Assembly: GCA_016098155.1 (NCBI GenBank)
Contig: JAAAJB010000439.1
Coordinates: 1-30,653 of the forward strand
DNA: 30,653 bases
Direction of reading: 5' to 3'
Source of the DNA: Actinomortierella ambigua
Lineage: Eukaryota > Mortierellomycota > Mortierellomycetes > Mortierellales > Mortierellaceae
Shown here: positions 11,191 to 21,323 of the stretch, one piece after another
Layout of the letters: every line of letters starts with the position of its first letter
How positions within the stretch are numbered: position 1 is the stretch's first letter
The notes under the pieces: model-generated
What the model was told of the DNA's origin: nothing
Seen by the model: only the letters and a program-made list of their open reading frames with translations
Database searches by the model: none
Translations under genes and position numbers: made by a program

Positions 11191-11566
11191 GGCTCATTCG
11201 ATGGAATGAATGAATGCAGGGAAAAGAGGGACGACGGGGAGAGAGGGAAGAAGAAGAAGAAGGACAAAATTGGATTTTGTGGGAAGTCTTATTCCTCCCA
11301 AACCATCCCTCCCGTCAGAGGGCATTGCTATTGTTGCTCATATCATATTGGCGAATATTTGGTGACGGGTAGAAAAAAGAAAAAAAAAAACGTGAGCATC
11401 ACCCCCCAACCATCATTACTCTCTCTTCCTCCCTCCTTTTTGCTTCCCTCGCATCATTCATCTGCCTCCTTTTCTCATTTCAGCACCATTTGTCCAATCA
11501 ACAGGGTCCTTCTGGCTGGTCCTCTTCTTCCCTCCCCCCCTTTGAACAATTTCACTGCGCCTGCAG
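11191..11566. promoter_or_regulatory. Divergent promoter between nuclease-helicase and coiled-coil genes
   Basis: A 376-nt gap separates two ATGs that point away from each other, so the promoters must overlap. It holds an A-rich run (11372-11390) and strongly pyrimidine-rich DNA (11400-11545) just before the plus-strand ATG, the usual look of a fungal leader. No clear TATA box is seen for either gene. Confidence 0.6.
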
Positions 11567-14518
11567 ATGAGCACTGCATCCAAAAGTGCTCGCTCAAAGA
11601 GCTCCAGGGTGAACCCTGATGGCTCCCTCGCCTCCGCCATGCAATCGCGCCAGGGCCAATCGTCCAAAAAAAAGGTCGAGATTGTCCTCCCATCCAAATG
11701 CTGTGCAGAGAAGGATGACAAGATCCAGCAGCTTCGGGACGACTATGAGGATGCTGTCCACGACAAGGAACAGCTTCAGGCACGACTCAAACAGCTGGAG
11801 GAGCGCGTGGACTACAAGGAGACCTCCGCCCGCATTGCCGCTGCCATGCTCGATAGCGAAAAGATGGAGCTGCGCGAGAACACCCGCAAGCTCGGGATCC
11901 AGCTGTGTAAGAAAGGCGTCTTTTGTTTCGCGCAGAGGGGAGGAGCATCGAGAATTCCATCCTCAAGCAATTGTCACCTTACATTGATTGCAATATATTG
12001 ATGGGCAACGCACAAACGCACACTGATTAACAAGTGGCGACTGATCGATATCACATACTCTTCATCTAGCCACTGCCACACATGAGCGTGACACGCTCAG
12101 GCACGAAAAGGAGGCGCTTTCAGCACAATTGGCCAATTCGGAGGTATTATATCGGCAGTATGGCAGTCCAATGATAGGAACGAACGTGTATCCAACCCCC
12201 AAAACGTGGCTTGACTCACTCATCCTTCCCTTCCTCACATGTCAATAATCCTCCTTTCAACCATTCAAACCCTCATAGGACGAACGAAAGGTGCTGTCGA
12301 CGCAACTCACAGACGCCTGGCGTAGGATACCGCGCCTGAAGAAGGACTATGCTGATGTACTGAATCGGCTTTCCACCACCGAAAAGGAAGCAGAGCGCCT
12401 CAAAAAGGATCTTGAAAAAGCGGTGGCACAAGCAAACACCACCAAGGCCGCCTTTGATGATGATAAAGCAAAGTGGGAGCGCGACAGGCGCGATCTCACA
12501 GGCGAAGTTGCATCACTCAAGGTAACGGAAAACGTCGAGTCCTCTTCTCTTCATGAATGCTATCGCCCATGTTGTGCACTACTACAAGATGCGGTTGATC
12601 TCAATTTTAACCTCGATCTTTCTTTTTTTTTTTTTTTTCATTTGATGGAATACGCGGCACACAGGAAAAGGTCGTGTCTTCGAGCAGCGATGGTGGCAAA
12701 CAGATGATGGACTTTGAAAAGGACGTGGCGCGGATCCGTGGCCACCACAAAATGGACCGAGACAAGTGGGAGACCGAAAAGCAGAGGTTTCTGGACCAAA
12801 TCGCCTCTTTCCGTGTCAAGCTGACGACGCTGTCGGTCCAACAGCCCAGGACGGCGGCCCTACCACCACCGGAATGGCTGCTCGAAAAACAGGGTCTCGA
12901 GGACAAGTGCGCCGAACTCTCTAGCAGACTTGCCGCTGCAGAACAGACCACAACCCCTCACACCAAAACCGATGCTGAACGTCTCGCCAAGCTTGAGGCG
13001 AAGAATGCGGCCTTGAAAGCTAAGCTCAAGGAGGTTCTGGAACATGCTACCACCGTCCAGGCAGAGGCGGACCAATTCCGGACAAAGCTCGGGAAAAAAC
13101 CAGCAGCATCAGCACAGGCAGCTGGCGGGCGCCCTGGTGGAGCAGGACGGCGAGGAGGTGCTGCAACTGCTGTTGCTACCGCTAATAGTGTGGTAGGAGG
13201 AGGTGGCGGCGGTGTTGGTGGTGCTGGTGGTGGTGGTCGGGGTCGGAGCCGAAAGGCAGCGGCACCCGCAAAGAGTGATTCTGAAAGTGTGTCAGAGTCG
13301 GACACTATTGACGACGAAGGTACAGCATCACCTGCACCGGCTCCCCGTGCTCCACGACCTGTACGAGCCAAGCGGCAGGCTGCAGAGAAGAAGATTTCCA
13401 GAGCCCTTGAAAGTAGCAGCAGCAGTAGTAGTGATAGCAGTGGCAACGACAGCGACAGCAGCGATCTTAGCAGCAACGATCTTGACGACCTCGATGACGA
13501 CAGTGAATCTAACGAAGATGGCGAGGAGAGCGTGCATGCTAATGAGGAGGCAGATACGAGCATGGATATGGACGAGCCGCGACTTTCAGTGATCATCGGC
13601 AAATCAGTTGCTGTCTCTGTGGATTCTGCAGGCGCCGACAAGACCGACGAAGGAGAGGACACGCACATGGATATCGTACAGGATGGTCCGCAAGAGGATT
13701 CGTCACGATCCGCTGCATCGCCTCCACCTGATGCAACAACAACCAAATCGACTCGAAGCAGCGGTCGACGATCAAGTGGCCGTACTTCACGGAAGGCCGC
13801 CGATGACTCTGATTCGGAATTTGAGCCGCCTGTCAAGGTGCCAAAACCTCGTGGCAAGGGTCGTGCCAAGCTGGCAACAGCAGCCAAACAACGTGGCGAT
13901 GAAGATGCTAAGCAACCCCCAGCCGCTGCTGGTAGCAAGCGACCGAATGAGAGTGACAATATTGCCACAGCGTCACCCACAACACCCATCTCCCCGCCTG
14001 TGGTCGACGCCAACGGTTCTCTGTCAAGCGCAGGCCTGGGTATCAATCTTGTGGCTTCCGAATCTGAGGCCTCGTCCTCCAGACAGGGCACTCCAGGAGG
14101 AAGCGATGTGCAAGAGACCGGCTCTGCGAGTGGCACAGGCATCCTCAAGGTGAAGAAGAAGCGCCGACTGCTCGGCAAGGGTCTGGAGGACTACAGTAGC
14201 ATCATCCAAGGTCCCAAAATCCCCGGCTCGCCCTCCACCAATCATATCGCAGGACTATTGCCCTCCATCGCTGCATCGTTGGCTGCAAAGAGCAGCACCA
14301 GTGGTGACGGTTCATCATCCTCGGCGCCTTCCTCGGCGCGATCTACGCCACTTTCGGCATCGACGTTGTCGCCTTTGAGTGCCAGTGTAGGCGGCAGTGC
14401 AGGAGACAAATCGTTATTGAGCGGCGGTGGACGGAAGAATCAAGCCAACAAGGAAGCACTCAATGCTATCAAGCTTGCATTTTCTGTTCCGAAGGCGAGA
14501 AAACCGTCCGATGAATGA
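11567..14518 (+). CDS. Coiled-coil protein with acidic and basic low-complexity tail, unknown function
   Basis: Four exons: 11567-11906, 12070-12143, 12279-12521 and 12665-14518, with introns of 163, 135 and 143 nt; 836 aa, in frame. The ATG follows the pyrimidine-rich leader. Residues ~45-370 form a long, heptad-rich coiled coil (for example KDDKIQQLRDDYED and KEAERLKKDLEKA). A Gly/Arg-rich stretch follows near residue 395-415 (GGGG...GRGRSRK), then Ser/Asp/Glu-rich blocks and several basic clusters of the K-R-x-K type. A short conserved-looking basic element, ILKVKKKRRLLGKGLEDYS, lies near residue 715-735. Composition suggests a nuclear or chromatin-associated scaffold, but no domain is recognised. 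The second intron donor (GAG|GTATTA) is weaker than the others, yet skipping exon 2 would break the frame. Confidence 0.75.
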
Positions 14519-15295
14519 TTCTAGTCTCTCTCAGGTTGTTTCCATGATTCCCTTACCCACTTTACTCCCGTATTACCCCCCCCCCACTCGAGGCAGAAAC
14601 TCATCGCCTCTCCTCCCCTTTACTTGTCCGCACTTACACCTGCACCTCCTTGTCCAGTTTGTACTTTTAACGATTTCTTTCTTTTTTCTGTTTCATGACA
14701 CGCGCAGTCATTTTCCTGCGTTCGTTTTATTTTTATAAACACATTTGTAATGCATCGTCAATTACAAATGCGTGCTAGTGGGCATGGTGTGCCAAGAAGC
14801 ATGCCGGCGTTGATTTTTTTCTTGTTGAACTTATCTTTTTTTGCTCCATTGTCGGCAATGGCGCCTTGGTCTCACGAAGAGTGAGAAGAGAAATAGGAGG
14901 GAGTGAGAAGGCGCTTAGGAAAACCACGAGCCAGGTATCCCTCTGACCCCACTTTAAAGAGGGTGTAAATCCCAGCCAGTCGTGAGTTGTTATTATCCAT
15001 AGTACTGAGAGCATGCTATCATTCATGAAGGTTCCATCGATGAAACATGGATCTGCAACAATGGCGTTAGCGGCGCCGCTGTTCGTTAAGATCAAAAGTA
15101 CAGGGCTGTGAGGCTCGGGAGCAAGTCGTCATGCATAGGCCTTCCCCTTTCGCCGCTTTGAGCGTGTGACTTTTCTCATATCTTTTTTTTTTGTGCAATT
15201 CATTTTACTTTCTTTTCACAACTGTATCAAACAAACTCACTAACACCAACTCACATACGCACGCCCACACACCTACTTTCCCTTCAATAAGCACC
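14519..15295. other. Intergenic region with a perfect 10-bp hairpin
   Basis: About 780 nt after the coiled-coil gene. It includes a C-run (14577-14584), T-rich 3' UTR-like sequence, the hairpin at 14742-14770, and the leader of the SRPBCC gene, which has CA-rich sequence just before its ATG. A 106-codon open frame on the minus strand (14775-15095) shows no family resemblance and is not called. Confidence 0.55.
14742..14770 (+). terminator. Perfect stem-loop in the 3' region
   Basis: CATTTGTAAT (14742-14751) and ATTACAAATG (14761-14770) are exact reverse complements separated by a 9-nt loop. It lies 224 nt past the stop of the coiled-coil gene, after a TTTTATTTTTATAAA stretch. It could be a 3' UTR structure or a small palindromic insertion; a role in 3'-end formation is only a guess. 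Confidence 0.5.
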
Positions 15296-15808
15296 ATGCT
15301 GGACGACATTGTCAAGACATCCATCGAGATCGACGCCGACCCAGCGACGATCTACTCCATCCTGACGGACCTATCGCGCTACCATGAATGGAACCCGCAA
15401 ATGTTTGAGGCACGCGGGGACCCTGTTGTGGGACAAAAGATCTGGTTCCGTGTGAAGATCTCGACTTTCCAGCCCACAATCATCGTTGCGGACAAGGACA
15501 AGCAGCTCACATGGAGAAACATTCTCCTCGGGGTGCCGGGCTTGACCAATTGCGACCACTCGTTCATCATCACGCCTCTCGTTCACGAAGGCGACCAGCA
15601 AAACGGCGACGTTGGTCAGGATGACATCCAGGCGCATCCAGGACGAGTCCTTCGGTCAAGACTCGACAATGAGGAAACCTTTTGGGGGATCACTGTGCCT
15701 GCCCTCAGACTGTTTGGCTTCCTGGATGAAGTCAAGGCAGACTTTCAAAAGGTCAACGAGGCATTGAAGAAGAGAGCCGAAGAGTTTGCCGCCGCCAACA
15801 AGAAATAG
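15296..15808 (+). CDS. SRPBCC / polyketide-cyclase-like protein
   Basis: A single-exon 170-aa protein starting MLDDIVKTSIEIDADPATIY. The opening pattern (hydrophobic strand, then I-x-A-D-P-A-x-I-Y-x-I-L-T-D-L-x-x-Y-x-x-W-N-P) is the classic start of the SRPBCC/START-like fold (polyketide_cyc2 group), which forms a cavity for lipids or other hydrophobic ligands. The middle keeps the expected strands (GQKIWFRVKIS; LTWRNILLGVPG; HSFIITPL), and the C-terminus is the usual long helix (DEVKADFQKVNEALKKRAEEF), here ending in a lysine-rich tail. A polar stretch near residues 102-118 looks like a loop insertion. No signal peptide; probably cytosolic. The ligand cannot be told from sequence. It is convergent with the mutase gene, 244 nt apart. 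Confidence 0.85.
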   Translation: MLDDIVKTSIEIDADPATIYSILTDLSRYHEWNPQMFEARGDPVVGQKIWFRVKISTFQPTIIVADKDKQLTWRNILLGVPGLTNCDHSFIITPLVHEGDQQNGDVGQDDIQAHPGRVLRSRLDNEETFWGITVPALRLFGFLDEVKADFQKVNEALKKRAEEFAAANKK

Positions 15809-15998
15809 TGACGAATTGCACTGCCTTCAAACATCTATACTTTTGAGCTTTTCAGTAAACTTTTTGGCTGTTGTTTGTTTGTGGGTATAAATGGAGATTA
15901 TGGAGGTATACCTCTTGTTTGTTTGTTTTTTGAGTGGCACGGCATGAAAGACGTCGTCTTTAGCGCAATTCAGGGTTCATCGATTTGTTCATCGTGTG

Positions 15999-16004
15999 TT
16001 TATT
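15999..16004 (-). promoter_or_regulatory. Polyadenylation signal of the mutase gene
   Basis: On the minus strand this reads AATAAA, 49 nt after the mutase stop codon, a normal spacing for a 3' UTR signal in a fungus. Confidence 0.55.
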
Positions 16005-16052
16005 GCATCTCTTCTCTCCCTCTCTAAAACGGTAACTACACCATCGCCCAGT

Positions 16053-19000
16053 CTAAAGCTTGAGCTTGTCCTCAATCTTCTGGACGACCTCCTGTGCAGC
16101 AACGGGGATACGGGTGCCAGGGCCAAAGACGGACGTGACACCCGAGTCAAACAGGAACTGGTAATCCTGCTGAGGAATGACTCCACCGCAAATGACAAGC
16201 TTATCGCCGGCGCCTTGCTTCTTGAGCTCCGCAATTAGTTGGGGCACCAGTGTCTTGTGGCCAGCAGCCTGGGACGACACGCCGACGACGTGCACATCGG
16301 CATCGATGGCCTGACGAGCCACCTCGGCCGGGGTCTGGAAAAGGGGGCCAACATCGACATCAAAGCCGAGATCAGCAAAGCCCGACGCAATCACCTTGGC
16401 GCCACGGTCGTGACCATCCTGACCCATCTTGGCCACCAACAGACGAGGGCGACGACCTTGCTCCTTCAAAAACTTTTCGACCAGCTCCACCGTTCTGGCC
16501 ACATCATTGCTCTCACCATACTCTGACTTGTACGCGCCCGAGACCACCCGGATCGAGGGCGAGTGACGACCCCAGACCGTCTCCAGTGCCTCCGAGATCT
16601 CGCCGACTGTGCACCGGGCCTTGGAAGCCTCGACAGCCAGCTCCAACAGGTTGCCCTCGCCCGTCTTGGCACACTCTGTCAGGGCCGCCAGGCAGGCCTG
16701 CGCCTTGGTGCTGTCACGGTTCTTGCGCAGCTGCTCCAGACGACGGCCCTGGCTCTGACGGACCGCCGTGTTGTCGATCGCCAACACATCGATTGGGTCC
16801 TCCTTCTCCAGTCGGTACTTGTTCACGCCCACAATGGTGTCCTGTCCAGAGTCGATGCGGGCCTGCTTCTTTGCTGCAGACTCTTCGATGCGCAGCTTGG
16901 GCATGCCACTCGCCACAGCCTTGGCCATGCCGCCCATCGCCTCCACCTCGTCGACAATCTTACGTGCGGCATCAAACATGTCGTTCGTCAGCGACTCCAT
17001 CATGTATGATCCACCCCATGGATCGGCCACCTTGGGGATAAAGGCCTCCTCTTGCAGAATCAGCTGCGTGTTACGGGCGATGCGGGCACTGAACTCAGTA
17101 GGCAGACCAATAGCCTCGTCAAAGGCGTTGGTGTGAAGCGACTGAGTGCCACCAAGCGTGGCTGCCATAGCTTCTATTGTCGTACGGATGACGTTGTTGT
17201 AGGGATCCTAATTGTACAACAAAAAAACAAGGTTACACGAAAGAGAGGACCAGATTAGCGAGGGGGAAAAAAATTACCGGGCGACCAATATCTGCGGGGA
17301 AATGCGGAGAAAATTACCTGCTCCGTCAACGACCAGCCAGAAGTTTGACAATGTGTTCTCAACAACAGACTCTTCTCGCTCTTGGGCTCAAACTTCTCCT
17401 TGACCAATGTGGCCCACAGACGACGAGCAGCACGCATCTTGGCAATCTCCATGTAAAAGTTCATGCCAATGGCCCAGAAGAACGACAGGCGAGGCGCAAA
17501 CTGATCGACTGTCATGCCGGCCTTCAGACCTGTGCGGATGTACTCCAAACCATCAGCGATCGTGAATGCCATCTCGAGCACGTTGTCAGCACCTGCCTCT
17601 TGCATGTGGTAACCCGAAATCGAGATGGAATTGTACTTGGGCATGTTCTTTGCAGTGAACGAGAAAATGTCACCAATGATCTTCATCGAGGGTTCTGGTG
17701 GATAGATGAAGGTGTTGCGAACCATAAACTCTTTCAAAATATCATTCTGAATCGTTCCCGACAGCTCTTCCAGCTTGGCTCCCTATAAAATAACAATAGT
17801 AATAAGAGTGGCCCAACAATGGTCAGATCAGACCGATCAGGCAACGAGGAGGGAGGCGTGAGTTATCGCGATTGGAGGCTACACTTTGTTTTTTCTCCTT
17901 CTCCTTTTGATCCAAGTGTAAGCGCGCTGACGCTGAATCAATGTAGGTCCGAGATATCTCTGACTGATAATCGCACCTGCTCGAGACCTGCGACAATGTA
18001 CATGGACAGAATAGGCAATACAGCACCGTTCATGGTCATGGAGACCGACATTTTCTTCAGAGGAATTCCATCAAACAAAATCTATCAATCCGGCAGATCA
18101 CAAAGGCAAAGTTACAAAAAAAATCATATCAGTGATCTGATCTTTGCAGCGACTCTCACGTTAATTGTCCTCAAAAAGATCAATCGGATATAGTATTGGT
18201 GGTTCACCTACCTTCATGTCCTCGACAGAGTCAATGGCGACACCAGCCATACCGACATCACCAATGGCGCGAGGGTGATCCGAATCATAGCCACGGTGCG
18301 TGGCCAAATCAAAGGCGACAGACAGACCCTGCTGACCAGCAGCCAAGTTTTTACGGTAGAATTTGTTGGACTCCTCGACCGTACTGAAACCGGCATACTA
18401 TTATGATTCGTGGGGCATGGCATAGCATGGCATGGTGTGAAGGAAGAGAAGAGGAAAGAGAGTTAACGTCNNNNNNNNNNAAAAAAAAAAAAAAAAAAAA
18501 AAAAAGAACCCTATCGCGATCAACTCCGGGAGCGAGAATATGGTGGGTAAGGAAATGAAACAAGCTCGGTTCGCAGCTCTCGGTTAAAGTATTCAGCAGG
18601 AATAAACAAATGAGGAAGGAGGGAAAAAAAACAACACAAGCATAGGTATACGGCCTGCACGAATGCGTCCTGCTCTCGCCGAATGAACATTTATCCTGCA
18701 ACATGAGTACGCGTGTGTCAAAGAAAAAAGACCCTCATACCTGACGAATGGTCCAAGGACGGGCTGTGTACATGGAAGCATAGGGACCGCGGGTGAAGGG
18801 GAACTTGCCGGGAAGTTCCTCGGCAATATCTTTTGTGTCAGCCTTTGTATATACGGGCTTGATATTCAGGCCCTCAGCAGTCTTCCAAGTCAAGACCTCG
18901 TTCGGGTCCTTGCCCTTGAGCTCCTTGGTAGCCATCTTGGCCCAATCCTCGTGCAGCGGTACGCGAGGTCTTTCTGTTGTATATGCCTGAAGATTACGCC

Positions 19001-19196
19001 GTGTTTGGTAGCATGAAGGAGAAGGGGGGAGGGGAGGGGAGGGAATAAAACGGTCAGTCAAGAGAGCAAGAGAATGGTTCTTTGTTTGTTTTCCATGCTA
19101 AATCGTTAGATGCTGATCAATGAACAGTACCTTCCTGAGAGGCATGCCCAACCGAGAGACCGGTCGGGCAACAGCCATGCGACGGATGCTGAGCAT
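16053..19196 (-). CDS. MUT: Methylmalonyl-CoA mutase, mitochondrial, adenosylcobalamin-dependent
   Basis: Six exons, minus strand: 19196-19131, 18986-18741, 18397-18212, 18081-17977, 17782-17318, 17207-16053; introns 110-343 nt; 740 aa, close to the usual ~750. It converts methylmalonyl-CoA to succinyl-CoA in propionate and odd-chain/branched amino acid breakdown. Exon 1 encodes an arginine-rich mitochondrial presequence ([17 protein letters not shown]). The catalytic barrel shows [45 protein letters not shown] and [14 protein letters not shown]. The C-terminal cobalamin domain has DGHDRG, with H622 as expected cobalt ligand, followed by GVSSQAAGH and GGVIPQQD. All signature motifs are intact and several run exactly across splice joins. 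Intron 18398-18740 contains ten Ns and a poly-U tract. It is a single-chain, homodimer-type enzyme. The gene symbol is by family. Confidence 0.95.
18398..18740 (-). other. Mutase intron holding an assembly gap and poly-U run
   Basis: This 343-nt intron, longest in its gene, contains ten undetermined bases (18471-18480) directly beside 25 A (18481-18505; U on the transcript). The flanking exons join cleanly (TIRQ|YAGFST), so the gap does not damage the coding sequence. The true intron length is unknown. Confidence 0.85.
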
Positions 19197-19380
19197 GATG
19201 TGTAGCGAGATTAGAATGTGTTGTTCCTGTGCGGTGACGGCGAGTCCAAGGGTGGTTGCTTGCGAGCAGTCTTGTCCAGGACAAAGGGTGTGGTTGGTTT
19301 CTCAGTCGCGGAAAAACGTGTTGGAAAGGGAGTGGGGAGGTTGGTGGTGGCAGTGGTAGTGGTGAGGACAACGAAGGGGA

Positions 19381-19410
19381 AGGAAAGAAAGAAAGAAAGA
19401 AAGAAAAAGA
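19381..19410 (+). repeat. (GAAA)n microsatellite
   Basis: A short tandem GAAA tetranucleotide tract followed by A/G-rich sequence; a matching purine bias continues on to about 19430. Confidence 0.8.
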
Positions 19411-20056
19411 AGTAGTAGAAAGAGAAGAGTTCCCACCCTTTTTTTTGGCGTGTCGTCCGTCCCCCCCCCCCTCCACAGAGCAGACCGTGGAAAAAAAAAT
19501 GGCCTGCACTCTGCGGGACTTGAATCTTTTCAGTACCTCTTGTAACCCGTGATTGGCCACCTCCTCCCGGGACCAGTTTGTGTGGGGGAGCGAGACAGAC
19601 AGACAGGCCCAAGGGGGGCAAAAGGGCAGCCTCAGTTCTAGGGCAAAGGCAGAAGAGAGATATATACCCACGCCACGCCATGGTCTCACTGCACTACCGT
19701 AGTTACAACCATGCATAACAAAGAGTGGGGCACTGGTCATACACAAGGAACCACTCATCTGAGACGACCAGGAGCATCAAACAGAGCCCGTCTTCTCTTG
19801 TTCGGCACCTCCGAGTTTCTCTAACAACTGGGGTGGAGCCCAGTCAGGGGTTCGTGTCCTCTGCCCTTGTTCACTTGTTCACGACAGTTGAACGCGTCAC
19901 GGAGTGCAGCCTTCGATTGTTCGCTACCAACGCGAGCGCGCATGTGCAGCGCTCTTACCTCGTCCTTCTGTAACAGAACATGATCAACTATGGATGGGAA
20001 GCAGATACAGCCCCTCGTTCGTACAGGGTGAATAGACATGTACGCGCCCGAGCGAA

Positions 20057-20057
<1 letters not shown>

Positions 20058-20117
<60 letters not shown>

Positions 20118-20142
20118 GAGAGAGTGAGAGAGAGAGAGAGGA
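20058..20142 (+). repeat. (GA)n microsatellite
   Basis: Roughly 40 GA dinucleotides with two GTGA interruptions near the right end. It is the longest simple repeat in the window. Confidence 0.9.
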
Positions 20143-20226
20143 GAGCGTGCTGGAATGTGAGCACTATGTTTGTTTGAGCTGTCTTTAGCACACCTAAGCG
20201 TGTAATTATGAGGAAGGAAAACAAAG

Positions 20227-20260
20227 ATAGAGAGAGAGTGTGTGTGTGTGTGTGTGTGTG
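20227..20260 (+). repeat. (GA)n(GT)n compound microsatellite
   Basis: A short AG tract switches directly into about 11 GT repeats, a typical compound dinucleotide repeat. Confidence 0.85.
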
Positions 20261-20701
20261 AAGCAGAAAGAGAGCAGAATGTGAGTTTCTTTTTTTTTTC
20301 GAGAGCATGGGCGTGTTGATTGTCAGTTACGACTGATGAGGTCCATCAAAATTCAGGCACCATCACTTTCCTCGTTTGATCAGTGAGTAGCGCCGGTGCA
20401 AGAGAAATATGAACACCATTTTCTTTCCTCTCTTTCTTTCTTTCTCTCTCCCCCTGTCTGTCCCCACCCCCTTTTTTCCTTCGCCCTGCCCTCCCCCCTC
20501 TCCCCTATCCTCCAACGGCACAAGAAGAGGCGAACCATCTTTCTTGTCGCGTTTCTTGAAAGGGACAGACGGAGAAAGAAGTTTGTCTGTTAATGCAAGG
20601 TGCCAATGGGCCCTTGTACGCCCATCGACACCCTCCATGCTCACTGTATTGTTCATTAGTCTATTGCACTCCACACGCTCTTTGCTTGAACCCACCCTTA
20701 C

Positions 20702-20735
<34 letters not shown>
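20702..20735 (+). repeat. (CTG)n trinucleotide repeat
   Basis: About 11 CTG units in non-coding DNA upstream of the Tea1-like gene. It reads as poly-Leu, poly-Ala or (on the minus strand) poly-Gln/Ser/Ala, which explains the spurious long open frames around it. Confidence 0.85.
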
Positions 20736-21092
20736 ACCATCTCGACCCTGCCAGCAGCAGGTTGCAATCCTAGTGCCAACAAACAACAACAACAATATAA
20801 AGTCATACAGAGGCACCAATGGGGATTTGCTTGCTCTCGCCATGCTTGGGTTTTGAGAGCACTTGGACACATAAAGTTTAGGTCTTCTCATACTCAACCC
20901 TGTACCTCACCCATCATCTCTTTCTTGTCTCTTTACCCATTTCTCTCCCTTTCATCCTTCATCACTCCAATCCTCCCACATCCTCCATTCCTTCTTATTT
21001 CTCCTTTTAACCTGAACGAGGAACTTCACCCACCTCAGCGCCAACTTCAGTATCTCCGTTCTTCACTCGTCACTCGTCAACAAGAAAAAAAG

Positions 21093-21111
21093 ACACACAC
21101 ACACACACACA
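21093..21111 (+). repeat. (CA)n microsatellite
   Basis: Nine CA units in the presumed leader of the Tea1-like gene. Confidence 0.85.
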
Positions 21112-21323
21112 GTGCGCGTTGCGTGTCAAAAGTGAACGATAGACAGACAGAGAAACAGAGAGACGGCTTTAACATACACACAGAAAGAGCTTGTCATTTG
21201 CCCTGCAGGGGAAAAGGATCAGTTCATTACCTTGCCATTGTGAAACGAAGCCAACCATTGTGTTGACTCTTCAGCATTCCCCTGCATCATCCTTCTTCTC
21301 CGACACCACTGACACCCTGAGCC

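Larger units (their letters stand above)
19197..21323. promoter_or_regulatory. Divergent promoter region, microsatellite-rich, between mutase and Tea1-like genes
   Basis: About 2.1 kb with no supported gene. Open frames up to 285 codons exist here but translate into low-complexity Ser/Pro/Leu sequence created by the repeats. The mutase promoter must lie at the left end and the Tea1-like leader at the right; the pyrimidine/CA-rich stretch from ~20890 to 21323 looks like a long 5' leader. Repeats are listed separately. Confidence 0.55.

Noticed and set aside
12958..14178. 406-codon open frame on the minus strand across the coiled-coil gene
   Set aside because: It is antisense to a well-supported exon whose biased Ser/Asp/Gly codons keep the opposite strand open; the translation is low-complexity Ser/Leu/Pro with no domain.
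14775..15095. 106-codon minus-strand open frame
   Set aside because: Overlaps 3' and 5' flanks of two plus-strand genes, has no recognisable motif, and a composition like non-coding DNA.
17255..17318. Use of a second donor (GGTAATTT near 17278) in the mutase gene
   Set aside because: It would add a segment absent from the family and break the conserved join SLTEQ|DPYNN that the donor at 17317 gives.
20058..20142. Telomeric, centromeric or CRISPR-like array
   Set aside because: It is a simple dinucleotide repeat with no spacers and no telomere unit.
20409..21266. 285-codon plus-strand open frame upstream of the Tea1-like gene
   Set aside because: Made from pyrimidine tracts and CTG/CA repeats; no family resemblance; better explained as promoter and leader.
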